From Nocardia neocaledoniensis (GTDB taxonomy: Bacteria > Actinomycetota > Actinomycetes > Mycobacteriales > Mycobacteriaceae): a DNA stretch of 64,000 nucleotides. The position numbers and the translations under genes were made by a program. The stretch spans positions 165,478 through 229,477 of the forward strand of contig NZ_QGTL01000012.1 in the NCBI RefSeq assembly GCF_003182135.1, given 5' to 3'. Positions within the stretch are counted from its first letter, which is position 1. Each line of letters opens with the position of its first letter. Shown here piece after piece: positions 16,585-25,368 of the stretch. The notes under the pieces are model-generated. The model had not been told where the DNA came from and made no database searches. It saw nothing but the letters and a program-made list of their open reading frames with translations.

Positions 16585-16690
16585 TCAGCTCGGTGGCAAC
16601 CGGTGCCAGTTCCAGTCGAACCGGACATCGAGCGGCGCGTCGACGGTGACCATACGGTAGTCGGGTATCGAGGCATCCGGCGGGCCCGCG
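16585..16690 (-). pseudogene. C-terminal remnant of an aldose 1-epimerase paralogue
   Basis: Read leftward this ends ...AGPPDASIPDYRMVTVDAPL, then DVRFDWNWHRLPPS and a stop. It aligns position by position with the C-terminus of the intact epimerase at 27076 (SGPPDGLNTQPRMVTADAPL, then DIRVDWTWRRLPSS and stop). Upstream of about 16690 the similarity vanishes and no epimerase body exists. It follows the fic stop exactly as the intact gene follows the TetR stop (both begin CTGAGCG). A decayed duplicate end. Confidence 0.75.
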
Positions 16691-16743
16691 CCGCCGGCGG
16701 CATCGCGGTGCTGACGTTCGTCGTCGCCCTCACGTTCCGTGGC

Positions 16744-16769
16744 CTCCGGTCACCGAGGTGAGCCCGGAG
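16744..16769 (-). terminator. Hairpin at the end of the mce operon
   Basis: CTCCGG-TCACC-GA-GGTGA-gc-CCGGAG forms a stem that includes the stop codon of the last operon gene. No T-tract follows, as is usual for actinobacterial terminators. Confidence 0.5.
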
Positions 16770-17106
16770 TGACCCGCCGCAGCGCCACACGGATCGTCCA
16801 TGCGCCGGCGCCCGCTGCCAGCGCCGCGCAGGCCAGGAGGAGGGCGGCGGTGACGCCGTAGGCCGCCCAGGTGGGCAGCACCTGTTCGAGCCCGCGCACC
16901 AGTGCGGCCAAGGCGAACGCGCCGGCGATCGCCGCGGCGCCCGCGGCGACGGTGAGGGCCAGGGCCGCGGTCGCGGCCAAGCGGAGTCGACCCGCGAGGA
17001 CCGAGGCGACGGCGGTGGCTCGGCGACGTGCGCGGCGCACCGGCGGCGAGCGCAGCACCGTGTGGAGTGCGGAATCCCGTTGTTTCGGCGTGGTTTGGTG
17101 AGTCAT
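16750..17106 (-). CDS. Small membrane protein at the end of the mce operon
   Basis: 118 residues with a basic N-terminus (residues 1-45, many Arg) followed by two hydrophobic segments at about 43-70 and 83-106. No catalytic motif. It starts 19 bp after the Mce-associated protein's stop, so it is probably transcribed with the mce genes. Family not recognised; two-TM topology resembles holin-like or DUF1469-like small proteins but that is only a resemblance. Confidence 0.6.
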   Translation of the reverse strand: MTHQTTPKQRDSALHTVLRSPPVRRARRRATAVASVLAGRLRLAATAALALTVAAGAAAIAGAFALAALVRGLEQVLPTWAAYGVTAALLLACAALAAGAGAWTIRVALRRVTPGSPR

Positions 17107-17125
17107 GGCGAAAGTCCTGTGTCGT

Positions 17126-17758
17126 TCAGTGGACGAGCAGTGGGGAACCGACTTCGCTGACCAGCCAGCGGTCGGCGTCCTTGCGCAGCGACAGGGTGAC
17201 CGCGAGTTGACCGGGGGTGGGAGTGCCCTGGGTGCCGAGGCTGGTGATCGTCTGGTTGATGACCGCGACGGCGCGTGCGCTGGTCTCGTCGGCGGATTCG
17301 AGGGCGCAACGCACCGTGCCGACGGTCGAAACCACCTGACCCTGGGTCAGGACGGCACGCAGATCCTTGCTGGTGGCGTCGAATTCGGTCTTCCAGTCGC
17401 CGGTGGCGCCCGCGAGGACCGCGGCGAAATAGGTGTCGAGATCCTTGGCGTCGTAGCGGGCCAGGACCGGGGCGTAGGCGCAGGCCGCCTGCTGGGCGGC
17501 GGCGCGTGCGTCCTCGCGGGCACGGATCCTGTGGTTGTCCACGGCCGCGTAGGCGGCGACGCCGACCGCGGCCAGCGCGACCACCGCGATCGCGGTCACG
17601 GCACGACCCGAGGTGAGTCGACGGGTGATGCCCGCCTGATCGGTTCTCGCGCCGGCAACCGGCGCCGCGGCGGCCAGCGGGTCGATGTCCTCGCGTGCGG
17701 TGTCGGCCTTCGGCCCGTCGTCGGTGGTCATCGGTACGTCCTCGTGTCGTGAGTTCAT
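17126..17758 (-). CDS. Mce-associated membrane protein
   Basis: 210 residues: about 50 disordered residues, one transmembrane helix (AVTAIAVVALAAVGVAAYAAV, about 54-73), then an extracytoplasmic domain ending KDADRWLVSEVGSPLLVH, the layout of the Mas/Rv0175-Rv0178 type proteins that follow mce operons and stabilise the complex. Start: ATG 17758 overlaps the MceF stop (ATGA); an internal ATG at 17731 has a good GAGGAC ribosome site and would remove nine residues. Either is acceptable. Confidence 0.82.
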   Translation of the reverse strand: MNSRHEDVPMTTDDGPKADTAREDIDPLAAAAPVAGARTDQAGITRRLTSGRAVTAIAVVALAAVGVAAYAAVDNHRIRAREDARAAAQQAACAYAPVLARYDAKDLDTYFAAVLAGATGDWKTEFDATSKDLRAVLTQGQVVSTVGTVRCALESADETSARAVAVINQTITSLGTQGTPTPGQLAVTLSLRKDADRWLVSEVGSPLLVH

Positions 17759-18951
17759 TTGGCGGGCAGGGGAACCGACAGCTCGTCGCCGGTGACGCCG
17801 GGCGGCGGACCGGAGCCGTTGTCGGGGACGGCGGGCCGCGGTGCGTTGGCCGACCCGCGGATCTGCAGTTCCGTGCGGCTGGTGACGCAGTAGTTGTAGA
17901 GCCTGGTGCGACCGTCGGAGACCTCGACCGGCGAGACCGGAACGGTGTCGTATTCGCAGGTCGGCCGCGGCCAGGCCTCGGCCAACGTGTGAAAGGCGTT
18001 GTCGTGCGCGGGCACACCGACCGCGACGACACCGGTGCGCAGCGCCGGAAACAGCGCCGCCATCGCCGGCGTGCGCAGCCGGGCCGCCCTGGTGATCGCG
18101 ACGAAGTTGGTCACCAGGTTCGTCAGCGGATCAGTGGTCTCGGCGAGCACCCCGCCCAGCGCGGCGAGCCGGCCAGGGCCGAGGTCGAGCAGCTCGCGCA
18201 CCTCCTGATCGGCGGCGCTGAGCTGGTCGAACAGCCTGCCGGAACCGTGCACGAGCGTGCCGAGATCGGGTTGCGCGTGACTGGTCGTCTCCGCGATGAC
18301 CTGCAGATTCCGGATCAGCTCGGTGGTCTGTGGCAGCAACCCGGTGAGCCCGGCCATCGCCTGGCTGAGTCCGCTGATGACGGTGCGCAGCACCTCGGGC
18401 CCGCCGCCGAGCGCGCGATCGAGCTCGTCGACGATCACGGTGAGCCGCTGCGGATTCATCCCGGCGACCAGCGCCCCGGTGTTGGACAGGAACGAGTCGA
18501 TGGTCACCGGGGTGCCCGCCTGATCCGGTGCCACGACGGCGCCGTCGGCGAGATACGGGCCGTCGCCTGTGGTGGGCCGGAAGTCGAGATACTGCTCGCC
18601 TGCCGCCGACAGCCGGCCCACTGCCACGGGCGAGCCGACGGGAATCCGTGCGGCACTGTCGATGTCGGCGTCGGCGCGAATTCCGGCGCCGTCGATGGCG
18701 ATCGCGCGCACAGACCCCACTTTCACGCCGCGGACGGTGACGGTGCTGTGCGGAAGCAGCCCACCGGAGCGGTCCAGGTGCACCCGCACCGTGTACGTCG
18801 TGCGCAACGGCCGCACCCCCACCACGTCGACGGCGATGTACCCGGACCCGACGACGAGCAGCCCGACCATCCCGAGCAGGGCGAACGCCGTTCGATGGCC
18901 GTATCCCCACCGAGCCAGGCGGACAACGAGTCCTGCGCCACGGTCGATCAT
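17755..18951 (-). CDS. mceF: Mce family protein, position F
   Basis: 398 residues. Cytoplasmic start, transmembrane helix at about 22-43 (AFALLGMVGLLVVGSGYIAV), MCE domain about 50-130 (TVTVRGVKVGSVRAIAIDG), then a long helical region rich in Leu/Ala used to build the needle-like lipid channel, and a C-terminal Pro-rich tail. Sixth subunit of the hexameric Mce lipid importer that spans the periplasm-like space of mycolata. ATGA overlaps link it to MceE and the Mce-associated gene. Confidence 0.9.
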   Translation of the reverse strand: MIDRGAGLVVRLARWGYGHRTAFALLGMVGLLVVGSGYIAVDVVGVRPLRTTYTVRVHLDRSGGLLPHSTVTVRGVKVGSVRAIAIDGAGIRADADIDSAARIPVGSPVAVGRLSAAGEQYLDFRPTTGDGPYLADGAVVAPDQAGTPVTIDSFLSNTGALVAGMNPQRLTVIVDELDRALGGGPEVLRTVISGLSQAMAGLTGLLPQTTELIRNLQVIAETTSHAQPDLGTLVHGSGRLFDQLSAADQEVRELLDLGPGRLAALGGVLAETTDPLTNLVTNFVAITRAARLRTPAMAALFPALRTGVVAVGVPAHDNAFHTLAEAWPRPTCEYDTVPVSPVEVSDGRTRLYNYCVTSRTELQIRGSANAPRPAVPDNGSGPPPGVTGDELSVPLPAK

Positions 18952-20024
18952 CGATGGCCTCCCTGCAGCCGGCCGAGCACCCGCGCCAGCACCTGCGACA
19001 GACTGCCGATGAATGCCGTCACATCGGTGCCGTCGGGCAGTCTGCTGCCCGAGGGATCGGTGAGCGCGCCCACGTCGAGGAACGACACCGTCGCCGCGAC
19101 CGCGAGACTCGTCCCCTCGGTGCTCGCCTTCACCGCCGGGGCGAGGGCGTTGAACTGGTCGAGAGTGCCCGCGAGATCGTCGCCCATCCGGGTGAATCCC
19201 GCCATCAGGCGCTGCACGCTGTCGAACAGGCTGAGGAATTCCGGTCCCGTGGTATCGGTGAAGTCACCGAGCGCGGCCGTCACGGTGGACACCTTGGTCG
19301 TGAGATCGGTGATCGCCCTGTTGTTCTCGGCGATCACCGCGATCAGATCGGGGAAGGTGTCGGCCGCCTGACCGAGTTCGGTCTTGCGGGCGCGCAGGGT
19401 GGTGGTGAGACCGTCGAGGCCGTGCAGGACCGAATCTATCTGTCCTGTGCGCTGATTCAGCGCCGTGAGGACGGCGGTGAGTTCGGTGAGCAGGTGGGAA
19501 AGCTGGGGGCCGCGGCCACCGACGATCGCGTTGAGCTCCGAGGTGATCCGGGCGACCTGATTCATCGCCCCACCGTCGAGCAGCATCGACATCGCCAGCA
19601 TGAGCTCCTCCACCGAGGCGCCCGCGGAGGTGTGCGCCCGGTCGATGACGTCACCGTCGCCGAGCAAGGACGCGTCGGCGCGGTGCTCGGGCAGGGTGAC
19701 GGCCACGTGGATGTCGCCCAGCGGCGTCGACTGCCGCAGTTCGGCGCGGGTGCCGCGCGGCAGGGCGATGTCGCGGCGGACCTCGAGCTCGACCTCGGCC
19801 ACGAAGTCCGTGGTGTCGATCCCGGTCACGACGCCGATGTCGATGCCGCCGATCTTCACCCGCGCCCGCTCCGGGAGATTGAGCGCGTTGTCGAACTCCG
19901 CGCGCAGCCGATACGACGCGCCGTCCACGCCGGGCCTCGGCAGCGGCACGGTGTCGACGGTGCACGCGGCCAGACTCAGCGTGGCCAGCACCGTCGCGGC
20001 GGCGCGGGCGGGGCGGCCGGTCAT
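18948..20024 (-). CDS. mceE: Mce family lipoprotein, position E
   Basis: 358 residues with a lipoprotein signal ending LATLSLAAC at Cys24, as expected for the LprK-type fifth Mce subunit. The MCE domain follows (ARVKIGGIDIGVVTGIDTTDFVAEVEL, about 53-80), then the helical barrel region with repeated LxxL heptads. ATG 20024 overlaps the MceD stop as ATGA, confirming the start; longer upstream frames read through mceD. Confidence 0.9.
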   Translation of the reverse strand: MTGRPARAAATVLATLSLAACTVDTVPLPRPGVDGASYRLRAEFDNALNLPERARVKIGGIDIGVVTGIDTTDFVAEVELEVRRDIALPRGTRAELRQSTPLGDIHVAVTLPEHRADASLLGDGDVIDRAHTSAGASVEELMLAMSMLLDGGAMNQVARITSELNAIVGGRGPQLSHLLTELTAVLTALNQRTGQIDSVLHGLDGLTTTLRARKTELGQAADTFPDLIAVIAENNRAITDLTTKVSTVTAALGDFTDTTGPEFLSLFDSVQRLMAGFTRMGDDLAGTLDQFNALAPAVKASTEGTSLAVAATVSFLDVGALTDPSGSRLPDGTDVTAFIGSLSQVLARVLGRLQGGHR

Positions 20025-21097
20025 TCGGTGAGTCCCAGCAACGCGGCGGTCAGGCCGAAATCCGGGCCGAAGTCCATCAGCTTGCCGGTGCGGCAGCCGT
20101 CGGCGCGCAGGGCGAGCCGCGCGCACAGGGTCGAGAGGATCTCGTTGTCCAGCAACGATTTGTCGGTGAGCAGATGCAGCCGCATCGCCTGATGTTCGGT
20201 GCTGACCGACCGGCTCAGGTTCTCGAACAGCAGCGGCGCCACGTCGACGATCTCGGTCAGTCCGCGCGCGTTGTCGCGCATCTGCGCGGTGATGCCGACC
20301 AGCCGGCGCACCGCGTCGGTCAGCGGGGCACGGTTCTCGGTGAGGACGGTCGAGGTGTTGGCGACGAAATCGTTGATCTGGGCGAGCGCCGCCGCCAGTC
20401 CGGGCGCCTGCTCGGCGAGCAATGTCACCAATTCGGTGAGGCGGGCACTGAAGCCGCGCACGGTCTGATCGTTGCTCGCCACCATCGCGGTGAGTTCGTT
20501 CAATTCGACGATGGTGCTGGTGATCTGGTCGCGATTGGCCAGCGTCACCTCGAAGGCGCCCGCCAGCGCGTCGAGGGTCTCGCGGATGCGGTCTCCGTTG
20601 CCGGCGAGCATCGGGAACAGGACGCGGCTGGCCATCGGGCCGTCGGTGTCGTCGCCCTTCAGCGAGGCGCCGAGCTGCTCGAAATTGCGCAGGATGCGGT
20701 CGAGCTCGACGGGAGTCCTGGTGCGTGCCAGCGGGATATGGGCGCCGTCGGTCAGGGTGGGTCCTTCGCCGGTGTAGGCGGGGGTGAGCTCCACGTGCCG
20801 GTTGGTGATGAGCTGCGGGGAGACCAGCGCGGCCATCGCCTCGGCCGGCAGCTCGGTGCCTTCCTCGACGGTCATCCGCACCTCGACGAAGGCGCCCCGC
20901 TGTTCGATCGCGTCGACCCGGCCCACCGGCACGCCGAGCACCGCGACCTCGTTGCCCACGAAAAGACCGGCGGCGCTCTCGAAATCGGCGCTGATCCGCA
21001 TCGTGTCCGGCCGCAGCGACATCGGGATCGACGAGCAGCCGGACCCGGCCACTGTCAGTGCCACCAGAACAGCGGCTCGAAACCCGCCGCGCCTCAT
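20021..21097 (-). CDS. mceD: Mce family protein, position D, also with lipobox
   Basis: 358 residues starting MRRGGFRAAVLVALTVAGSG followed by Cys: a short basic n-region, hydrophobic core and lipobox VAGSGC. The MCE domain is at about 40-115 (GNEVAVLGVPVGRVDAIEQRG), followed by the helical region. In M. tuberculosis operons only the E subunit is normally described as a lipoprotein, so an acylated D subunit is unusual. ATG 21097 overlaps the MceC stop (ATGA). Confidence 0.9.
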   Translation of the reverse strand: MRRGGFRAAVLVALTVAGSGCSSIPMSLRPDTMRISADFESAAGLFVGNEVAVLGVPVGRVDAIEQRGAFVEVRMTVEEGTELPAEAMAALVSPQLITNRHVELTPAYTGEGPTLTDGAHIPLARTRTPVELDRILRNFEQLGASLKGDDTDGPMASRVLFPMLAGNGDRIRETLDALAGAFEVTLANRDQITSTIVELNELTAMVASNDQTVRGFSARLTELVTLLAEQAPGLAAALAQINDFVANTSTVLTENRAPLTDAVRRLVGITAQMRDNARGLTEIVDVAPLLFENLSRSVSTEHQAMRLHLLTDKSLLDNEILSTLCARLALRADGCRTGKLMDFGPDFGLTAALLGLTE

Positions 21098-22113
21098 CGG
21101 CATCCCTCGACGACCTGAACCAGACACAGCCAGTTGTCCGGGAACAACCACGGCATATAGACCTCCCCGTACGGACCTTGGCCGAAGCCGTTGTTGAACT
21201 GGCGCATCGTCACCGGCATGACCTGGTAGAGCGCGTCGAGGTTGGCCCGGTTCTTCTCCAGGCCCTGCGCCATGGTGTTCAGACTGTGGATTAGCGGGCC
21301 GAGCCGGCCGCCGTTGTCGACGCCCATCTCCTGCAGGATCTTCGACGCGGCGGCGACGTTGTCGAGCAGGTCGCGGATCAGGTCCCGGCGGCGGATCACC
21401 GCGTCACCGATGGCCTGTCCCCTGGTGAGGAGCAGGAGCACACTGTTCTGGTTGTCGGCGATCAGCCCCGACACCTGATCCATGCTGTCGAGCAACCGGT
21501 CGACCTCGTCGCGGCGGGTGGCGACGACCTTCGCCAGCGCGCCGACACTGTCGAGCGCCTGCGCGGTGAGGTGCGGTGAATCGCCCATCTGCGTGCTGAC
21601 CGCGTCCAGGCTCGCGCGCAGGGCGTTCGGGTCGAGCCGTTCGAGATGCTCGAAGGAGTTGCGGTACTTCGGATCGTTCACCACCTTCGCCAGGTTGTAG
21701 GGAACGGTCGTGGCCGACAACGGGATTCGGGCACCGTCTAGATCGGTTCCCCGGCCGGGATCGAGCTCGACGTGCATCTTGCCGAGAATCGTCGACATCT
21801 TGATCGCCGCCGTGGCATCGCGTCCCAGCCGCACCTCCGAGCGCAGGCTCATCGCCACCACCACGCGATCACGTTCCAGCCGCACCGATTTCACGGTGCC
21901 CACCTCGATTCCCGCGATGTCGACACTGTTGCCCGTCCGCAGGCCCGCGGCCTGGGCGAACTCGGCGTGCACCGTCGACTTGCCGAGTTCGGCCCGGGCG
22001 AGCACGCCGGAGCCGAGGACCAGCGCCACCACGGCGGCGCCCGCGGCGAGACCGAGCCACAGGTTCCGGTTGCGGGTCGACGCGCGAATTCGCGCGACCA
22101 GGGACTCGATCAT
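21094..22113 (-). CDS. mceC: Mce family protein, position C
   Basis: 339 residues. Transmembrane anchor at about 19-40 (LWLGLAAGAAVVALVLGSGV), MCE domain about 45-125 (GNSVDIAGIEVGTVKSVRLERDRVVVAMSL), helical tail and a C-terminal Trp/Cys-containing segment (YMPWLFPDNWLC) typical of Mce B/C. ATG 22113 overlaps the MceB stop. Confidence 0.9.
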   Translation of the reverse strand: MIESLVARIRASTRNRNLWLGLAAGAAVVALVLGSGVLARAELGKSTVHAEFAQAAGLRTGNSVDIAGIEVGTVKSVRLERDRVVVAMSLRSEVRLGRDATAAIKMSTILGKMHVELDPGRGTDLDGARIPLSATTVPYNLAKVVNDPKYRNSFEHLERLDPNALRASLDAVSTQMGDSPHLTAQALDSVGALAKVVATRRDEVDRLLDSMDQVSGLIADNQNSVLLLLTRGQAIGDAVIRRRDLIRDLLDNVAAASKILQEMGVDNGGRLGPLIHSLNTMAQGLEKNRANLDALYQVMPVTMRQFNNGFGQGPYGEVYMPWLFPDNWLCLVQVVEGCR

Positions 22114-23132
22114 CGGCACACCTCCGTGTGAGAATTGCCGCCGACCTGCGAGAACAGTCCGCGCGGGAACAGCACGCCCCACAGCGACACATCCAGGCTG
22201 CAGACGTGGGCGTTGATGTAGGTGCCGTTGCCCGCGATCCGGGCGAGCCCGGCCAGCACCAGCGGCAGCTCGATCGCCGAACGGTCGAGACGCTCGCCGT
22301 TGGACAGCAGCAGCTCGACTCCGGTGCTCGCCTGCTGCTGGGCCAGCGCCATGCCCGGTGCGGCGCGGCTTATCAGGTCGGTCAGCGCGGTTGTGGACTC
22401 GGCGATGCCGGTGACCGCGTCGCCGAGTACCGTGCCCTGCTCGTACAGGCCCGTCACCAGGGCGCGGGACTGGGTGATGAGAGTCTCCAGCTCGCCGCTG
22501 CGGTGGGCCAGGCTCGCGATGACGTCGCTCAGATTGCTGATCACCGCGCCGAGGATCTGATCGCGTTCCCCGAAGGTGGCGGCCAGCGCGGCGGCCTGGG
22601 TGATCAACGCCGACAGCGAGACCCCGTCACCCTGCAACGCCTGGACGAGGGTCTCCGACAGCGAGTTCACCTCGTCGGGTTGCAACAGGCTGAACAGCGG
22701 CTCGAAGCCGGAGAGCAGCGTCGAGACGTCGAACGAGGATTCGGTGCGTTCCAGGGGAATCGAGCCACCGGGCGGCAGCGGGTCACCCGCCGATTCGCCG
22801 ACCGCGAGTGCGACATAGCGCTGACCGATCAGATTCTGATAGCGGATGAGCGCCCTTGTGGTGGTGCTCAGGTGCTGGCGGGACTGCACCGACAGAGTCA
22901 CTCTGGCGTGGCGGCGATCGACCAGATCGATCGCGTCGACCCGGCCGACGCGCACGCCGGCGATGCGCACGTCGTCGCCTTCGCGCAGGCCGAGCACATC
23001 GGTGAAGGTGGCGCTGTAGCGATGGGTGTCGCCGGGGACGGAGCGCTGCAGGGTCGACCAGATCGTGGCGGTCGCGACGAGGGAGAGCGCGACGAACACG
23101 GCGAGCCCGAGCGGGATGGTGCGCGAACGCAT
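22110..23132 (-). CDS. mceB: Mce family protein, position B
   Basis: 340 residues. Anchor at about 6-28 (IPLGLAVFVALSLVATATIW), MCE domain with LREGDDVRIAGVRVGRVDAIDL at about 49-70, RYQNLIGQRYVAL ending the domain, then helices and a C-terminal VCSLDVSLWGVLFP segment. Starts 1 bp beyond the MceA stop; translationally coupled. Confidence 0.9.
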   Translation of the reverse strand: MRSRTIPLGLAVFVALSLVATATIWSTLQRSVPGDTHRYSATFTDVLGLREGDDVRIAGVRVGRVDAIDLVDRRHARVTLSVQSRQHLSTTTRALIRYQNLIGQRYVALAVGESAGDPLPPGGSIPLERTESSFDVSTLLSGFEPLFSLLQPDEVNSLSETLVQALQGDGVSLSALITQAAALAATFGERDQILGAVISNLSDVIASLAHRSGELETLITQSRALVTGLYEQGTVLGDAVTGIAESTTALTDLISRAAPGMALAQQQASTGVELLLSNGERLDRSAIELPLVLAGLARIAGNGTYINAHVCSLDVSLWGVLFPRGLFSQVGGNSHTEVCR

Positions 23133-23133
23133 G

Positions 23134-24507
23134 TCAGCGGCCTCCCGTCGGGGCGTCGAGGGTGACGGTCGCACCGGTCAACACGGTGCCGAGCAGCAGC
23201 AGCTCGGTGAGGTTCGGCCTGCCGCCGAGGATCGCGGCGACGGCGTCCGGCCCGGTCAGCTCGATCGGCTCGGTGGCGCTCGCCGGTGCGGTGATCCCCG
23301 GGATGACCAGTCCGGGCAGGGTGGGCAGCGTGGGCAGCGACAGTGTGGGCAGTCCGGGGAGCGGGGCGGGGCCCGCGGTGGCGAGCCATCCCGGCAGCAG
23401 CTGGGCCGGATAGGTCTGTGGCGCGGCCTCTTCGGGCACCGAGGGCCCGTCGCAGCGAGGACCGCGCTGTTCGCCGTAGCGCGGGCAATCGGCCGCGGTG
23501 TACTGCCGGAACGGGGTGAACGACACCGTGATGTCCCAGCGCATCTGCTTGCTCGGCCCCCAGTCGAACACGGTGGCGAGGCGGTTCAGCGACGCACCGA
23601 GCCCGGTGACGGTGTCGGTGAGCGCCGAGGGATCCGCCGCCAGCGCGCCGAACGTCTCGTCCAGGCCGACCACGAGTTCCTTCCCCGCGTCGGGATTCCG
23701 GGCGAACAGGACCTGGGTCGCGTCGGTGGCGGCGCCCGCGGCGGTGAGCAGCTCGACGACCTGGGCGCGGCGCTCGGTGACGGTGCGCGCCGTCCGCACC
23801 GAGCGGCCGAGAGCATCGACCAGTTCGGGCGCCGAGTGATTCACCGCGGCCGCCGCCGTGCCGAGATCGCCGAGCAGCGTGCCGATCCCGGGCAGCGCGC
23901 GGACCTCGGTGATCCACTGGTCGAGTCGTTCGATGGTCGAACCGGGCAGGCGGGTGTCGCCGTCCAGCGCGTCCGCGAGGGTGGCCAGCACGCGCGCCAG
24001 CTTGGCGGGCTGAATGCGGTCGAGGACGTCGCGCAGGGTGGTCAGCGTGGTCTGCAGGGCGACCGTGGCGCCGCTGGTGTCCTGTTCGACGACCGCGCCG
24101 GGGCCGAGGGCCGAGGCGGCGGCGCCGTTGTCGACCAGTTCGATCGCGGTGACGCCGAAGATGTTGGCGGGCACGACGCGAGCGGTGACCGTGGCCGGAA
24201 TCGATGCCGCCGCAGCGGGTTCCAGCCGGAGATCGACCCGCTGCCGCAGTCCCTTGTCGGCGATCTCCACGTCCGCGACCGCGCCGACCAGCATGCCGCG
24301 AAACCGGACATCCGCCCGTGCGGGCAGGCCGTCGCCGGTGCTGGTCAGCAGGGCCGTCACCGCGACGGTGTCCTCGAAATGGCCGCCGTAGCGCAGCCCG
24401 AGCAGGGCCACCACGGTCGACACGCTCGCCGTCATCGCCACCCCGGCCAGTCCGAGACGCCTGCGCGACCAGCCGCGCCCACTGGGATCCGGATACACGC
24501 CGACCAC
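23134..24507 (-). CDS. mceA: Mce family protein, position A, with proline-leucine tail repeats
   Basis: 457 residues from GTG 24507 directly abutting the YrbEB stop. Anchor at about 18-38, MCE domain about 45-125 (RADVRFRGMLVGAVADVEIADKG; VPANIFGVTAIELVD), helical region to about 340, then a tail of repeated Leu-Pro-Thr-Leu units (LPGLPTLSLPTLPTLPGL, about 380-397). First and longest of the six Mce subunits, as usual for position A or C-tailed subunits. Sequence divergence from classical Mce1A means its lipid (sterol or fatty acid) cannot be assigned. Confidence 0.88.
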   Translation of the reverse strand: MVGVYPDPSGRGWSRRRLGLAGVAMTASVSTVVALLGLRYGGHFEDTVAVTALLTSTGDGLPARADVRFRGMLVGAVADVEIADKGLRQRVDLRLEPAAAASIPATVTARVVPANIFGVTAIELVDNGAAASALGPGAVVEQDTSGATVALQTTLTTLRDVLDRIQPAKLARVLATLADALDGDTRLPGSTIERLDQWITEVRALPGIGTLLGDLGTAAAAVNHSAPELVDALGRSVRTARTVTERRAQVVELLTAAGAATDATQVLFARNPDAGKELVVGLDETFGALAADPSALTDTVTGLGASLNRLATVFDWGPSKQMRWDITVSFTPFRQYTAADCPRYGEQRGPRCDGPSVPEEAAPQTYPAQLLPGWLATAGPAPLPGLPTLSLPTLPTLPGLVIPGITAPASATEPIELTGPDAVAAILGGRPNLTELLLLGTVLTGATVTLDAPTGGR

Positions 24508-25368
24508 CTATCCCGAGATCCGGATGCCGGGGTCGACGCCCCAGACAGCCATGGTGAGAAGCAGATTGAGGAAGACGACCACGATGATCGTCATCTTGAT
24601 GGCCCGGCCCGCCGCCACCCCGACACCCTCCGGTCCGCCCGCGGCGATGTAGCCGTAGTGGCACTGGATGAAGGTCGCGACGAGCACGAACGCCACCGCT
24701 TTGAGTACCGAGTACACGATGTCGCCGGGATCGAGGAACTGGTGGAAGTAGTGGTCGTAGGTGCCGATTCCGCTGCCGCCGAGGAAGAACACCGTCACCT
24801 TCGTGGACAGGTAGGCCGTGGCCATGCCGACGCTGTAGAGCGGCAGGATCGCCACCGCCGCGGCGAGCATGCGCGTGGTGATCAGATAGGGGAGTGGTCG
24901 GATCGCCATCGACTCCAGCGCGTCGATCTCCTCCGCGATCCGCATCGAGCCGATCCGTGCGGTGAACCGGCACCCGGCCTGGGCGGCGAAGGCGATCGTC
25001 GCCAGCAGCGGGGCCAGCTCGCGGGTGGTGGCGAAGCCCGAGATCGCCCCGGTGAGCGGGCTCATGGTGAGCAGGTCCAGCGCGGTGTGCGATTCCATCC
25101 CGACGGTGACGCCGCCGAACCCGCACAGGATGAGGACCACGCCCACCGTGCCGCCGCCGACGATCAGGGCGCCGTTGCCCCAGGTGACGTCGATGATCAG
25201 CCGCACGACCTCCTTGCGGTAGTGCCGGACGGCGAACGGGATCGCGAGCAGCGCTTCGGCGAACACCAAGCCCTGGTGTCCCAGACGGATATTGGCGTCC
25301 GCGATCGGCCGCGTCGCCCGCTGGAGGGCGCGCCACGGCCGCAGCGCGGGCGGTGCGTAGTTCGCCAT
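24508..25368 (-). CDS. yrbEB: YrbE/MlaE-type permease, second of the mce locus
   Basis: 286 residues; integral membrane permease of the Mce importer, energised by an MlaF-like ATPase (MceG) encoded elsewhere. MlaE landmarks are GLGxx-like segments, TTRELAPLLATIAFAAQAGCRFTARIGSMRIAEEIDALESMAI (about 117-160, the coupling helix and EExDAL motif), and five to six membrane spans. Immediately follows yrbEA (stop and ATG adjacent). Confidence 0.92.
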   Translation of the reverse strand: MANYAPPALRPWRALQRATRPIADANIRLGHQGLVFAEALLAIPFAVRHYRKEVVRLIIDVTWGNGALIVGGGTVGVVLILCGFGGVTVGMESHTALDLLTMSPLTGAISGFATTRELAPLLATIAFAAQAGCRFTARIGSMRIAEEIDALESMAIRPLPYLITTRMLAAAVAILPLYSVGMATAYLSTKVTVFFLGGSGIGTYDHYFHQFLDPGDIVYSVLKAVAFVLVATFIQCHYGYIAAGGPEGVGVAAGRAIKMTIIVVVFLNLLLTMAVWGVDPGIRISG

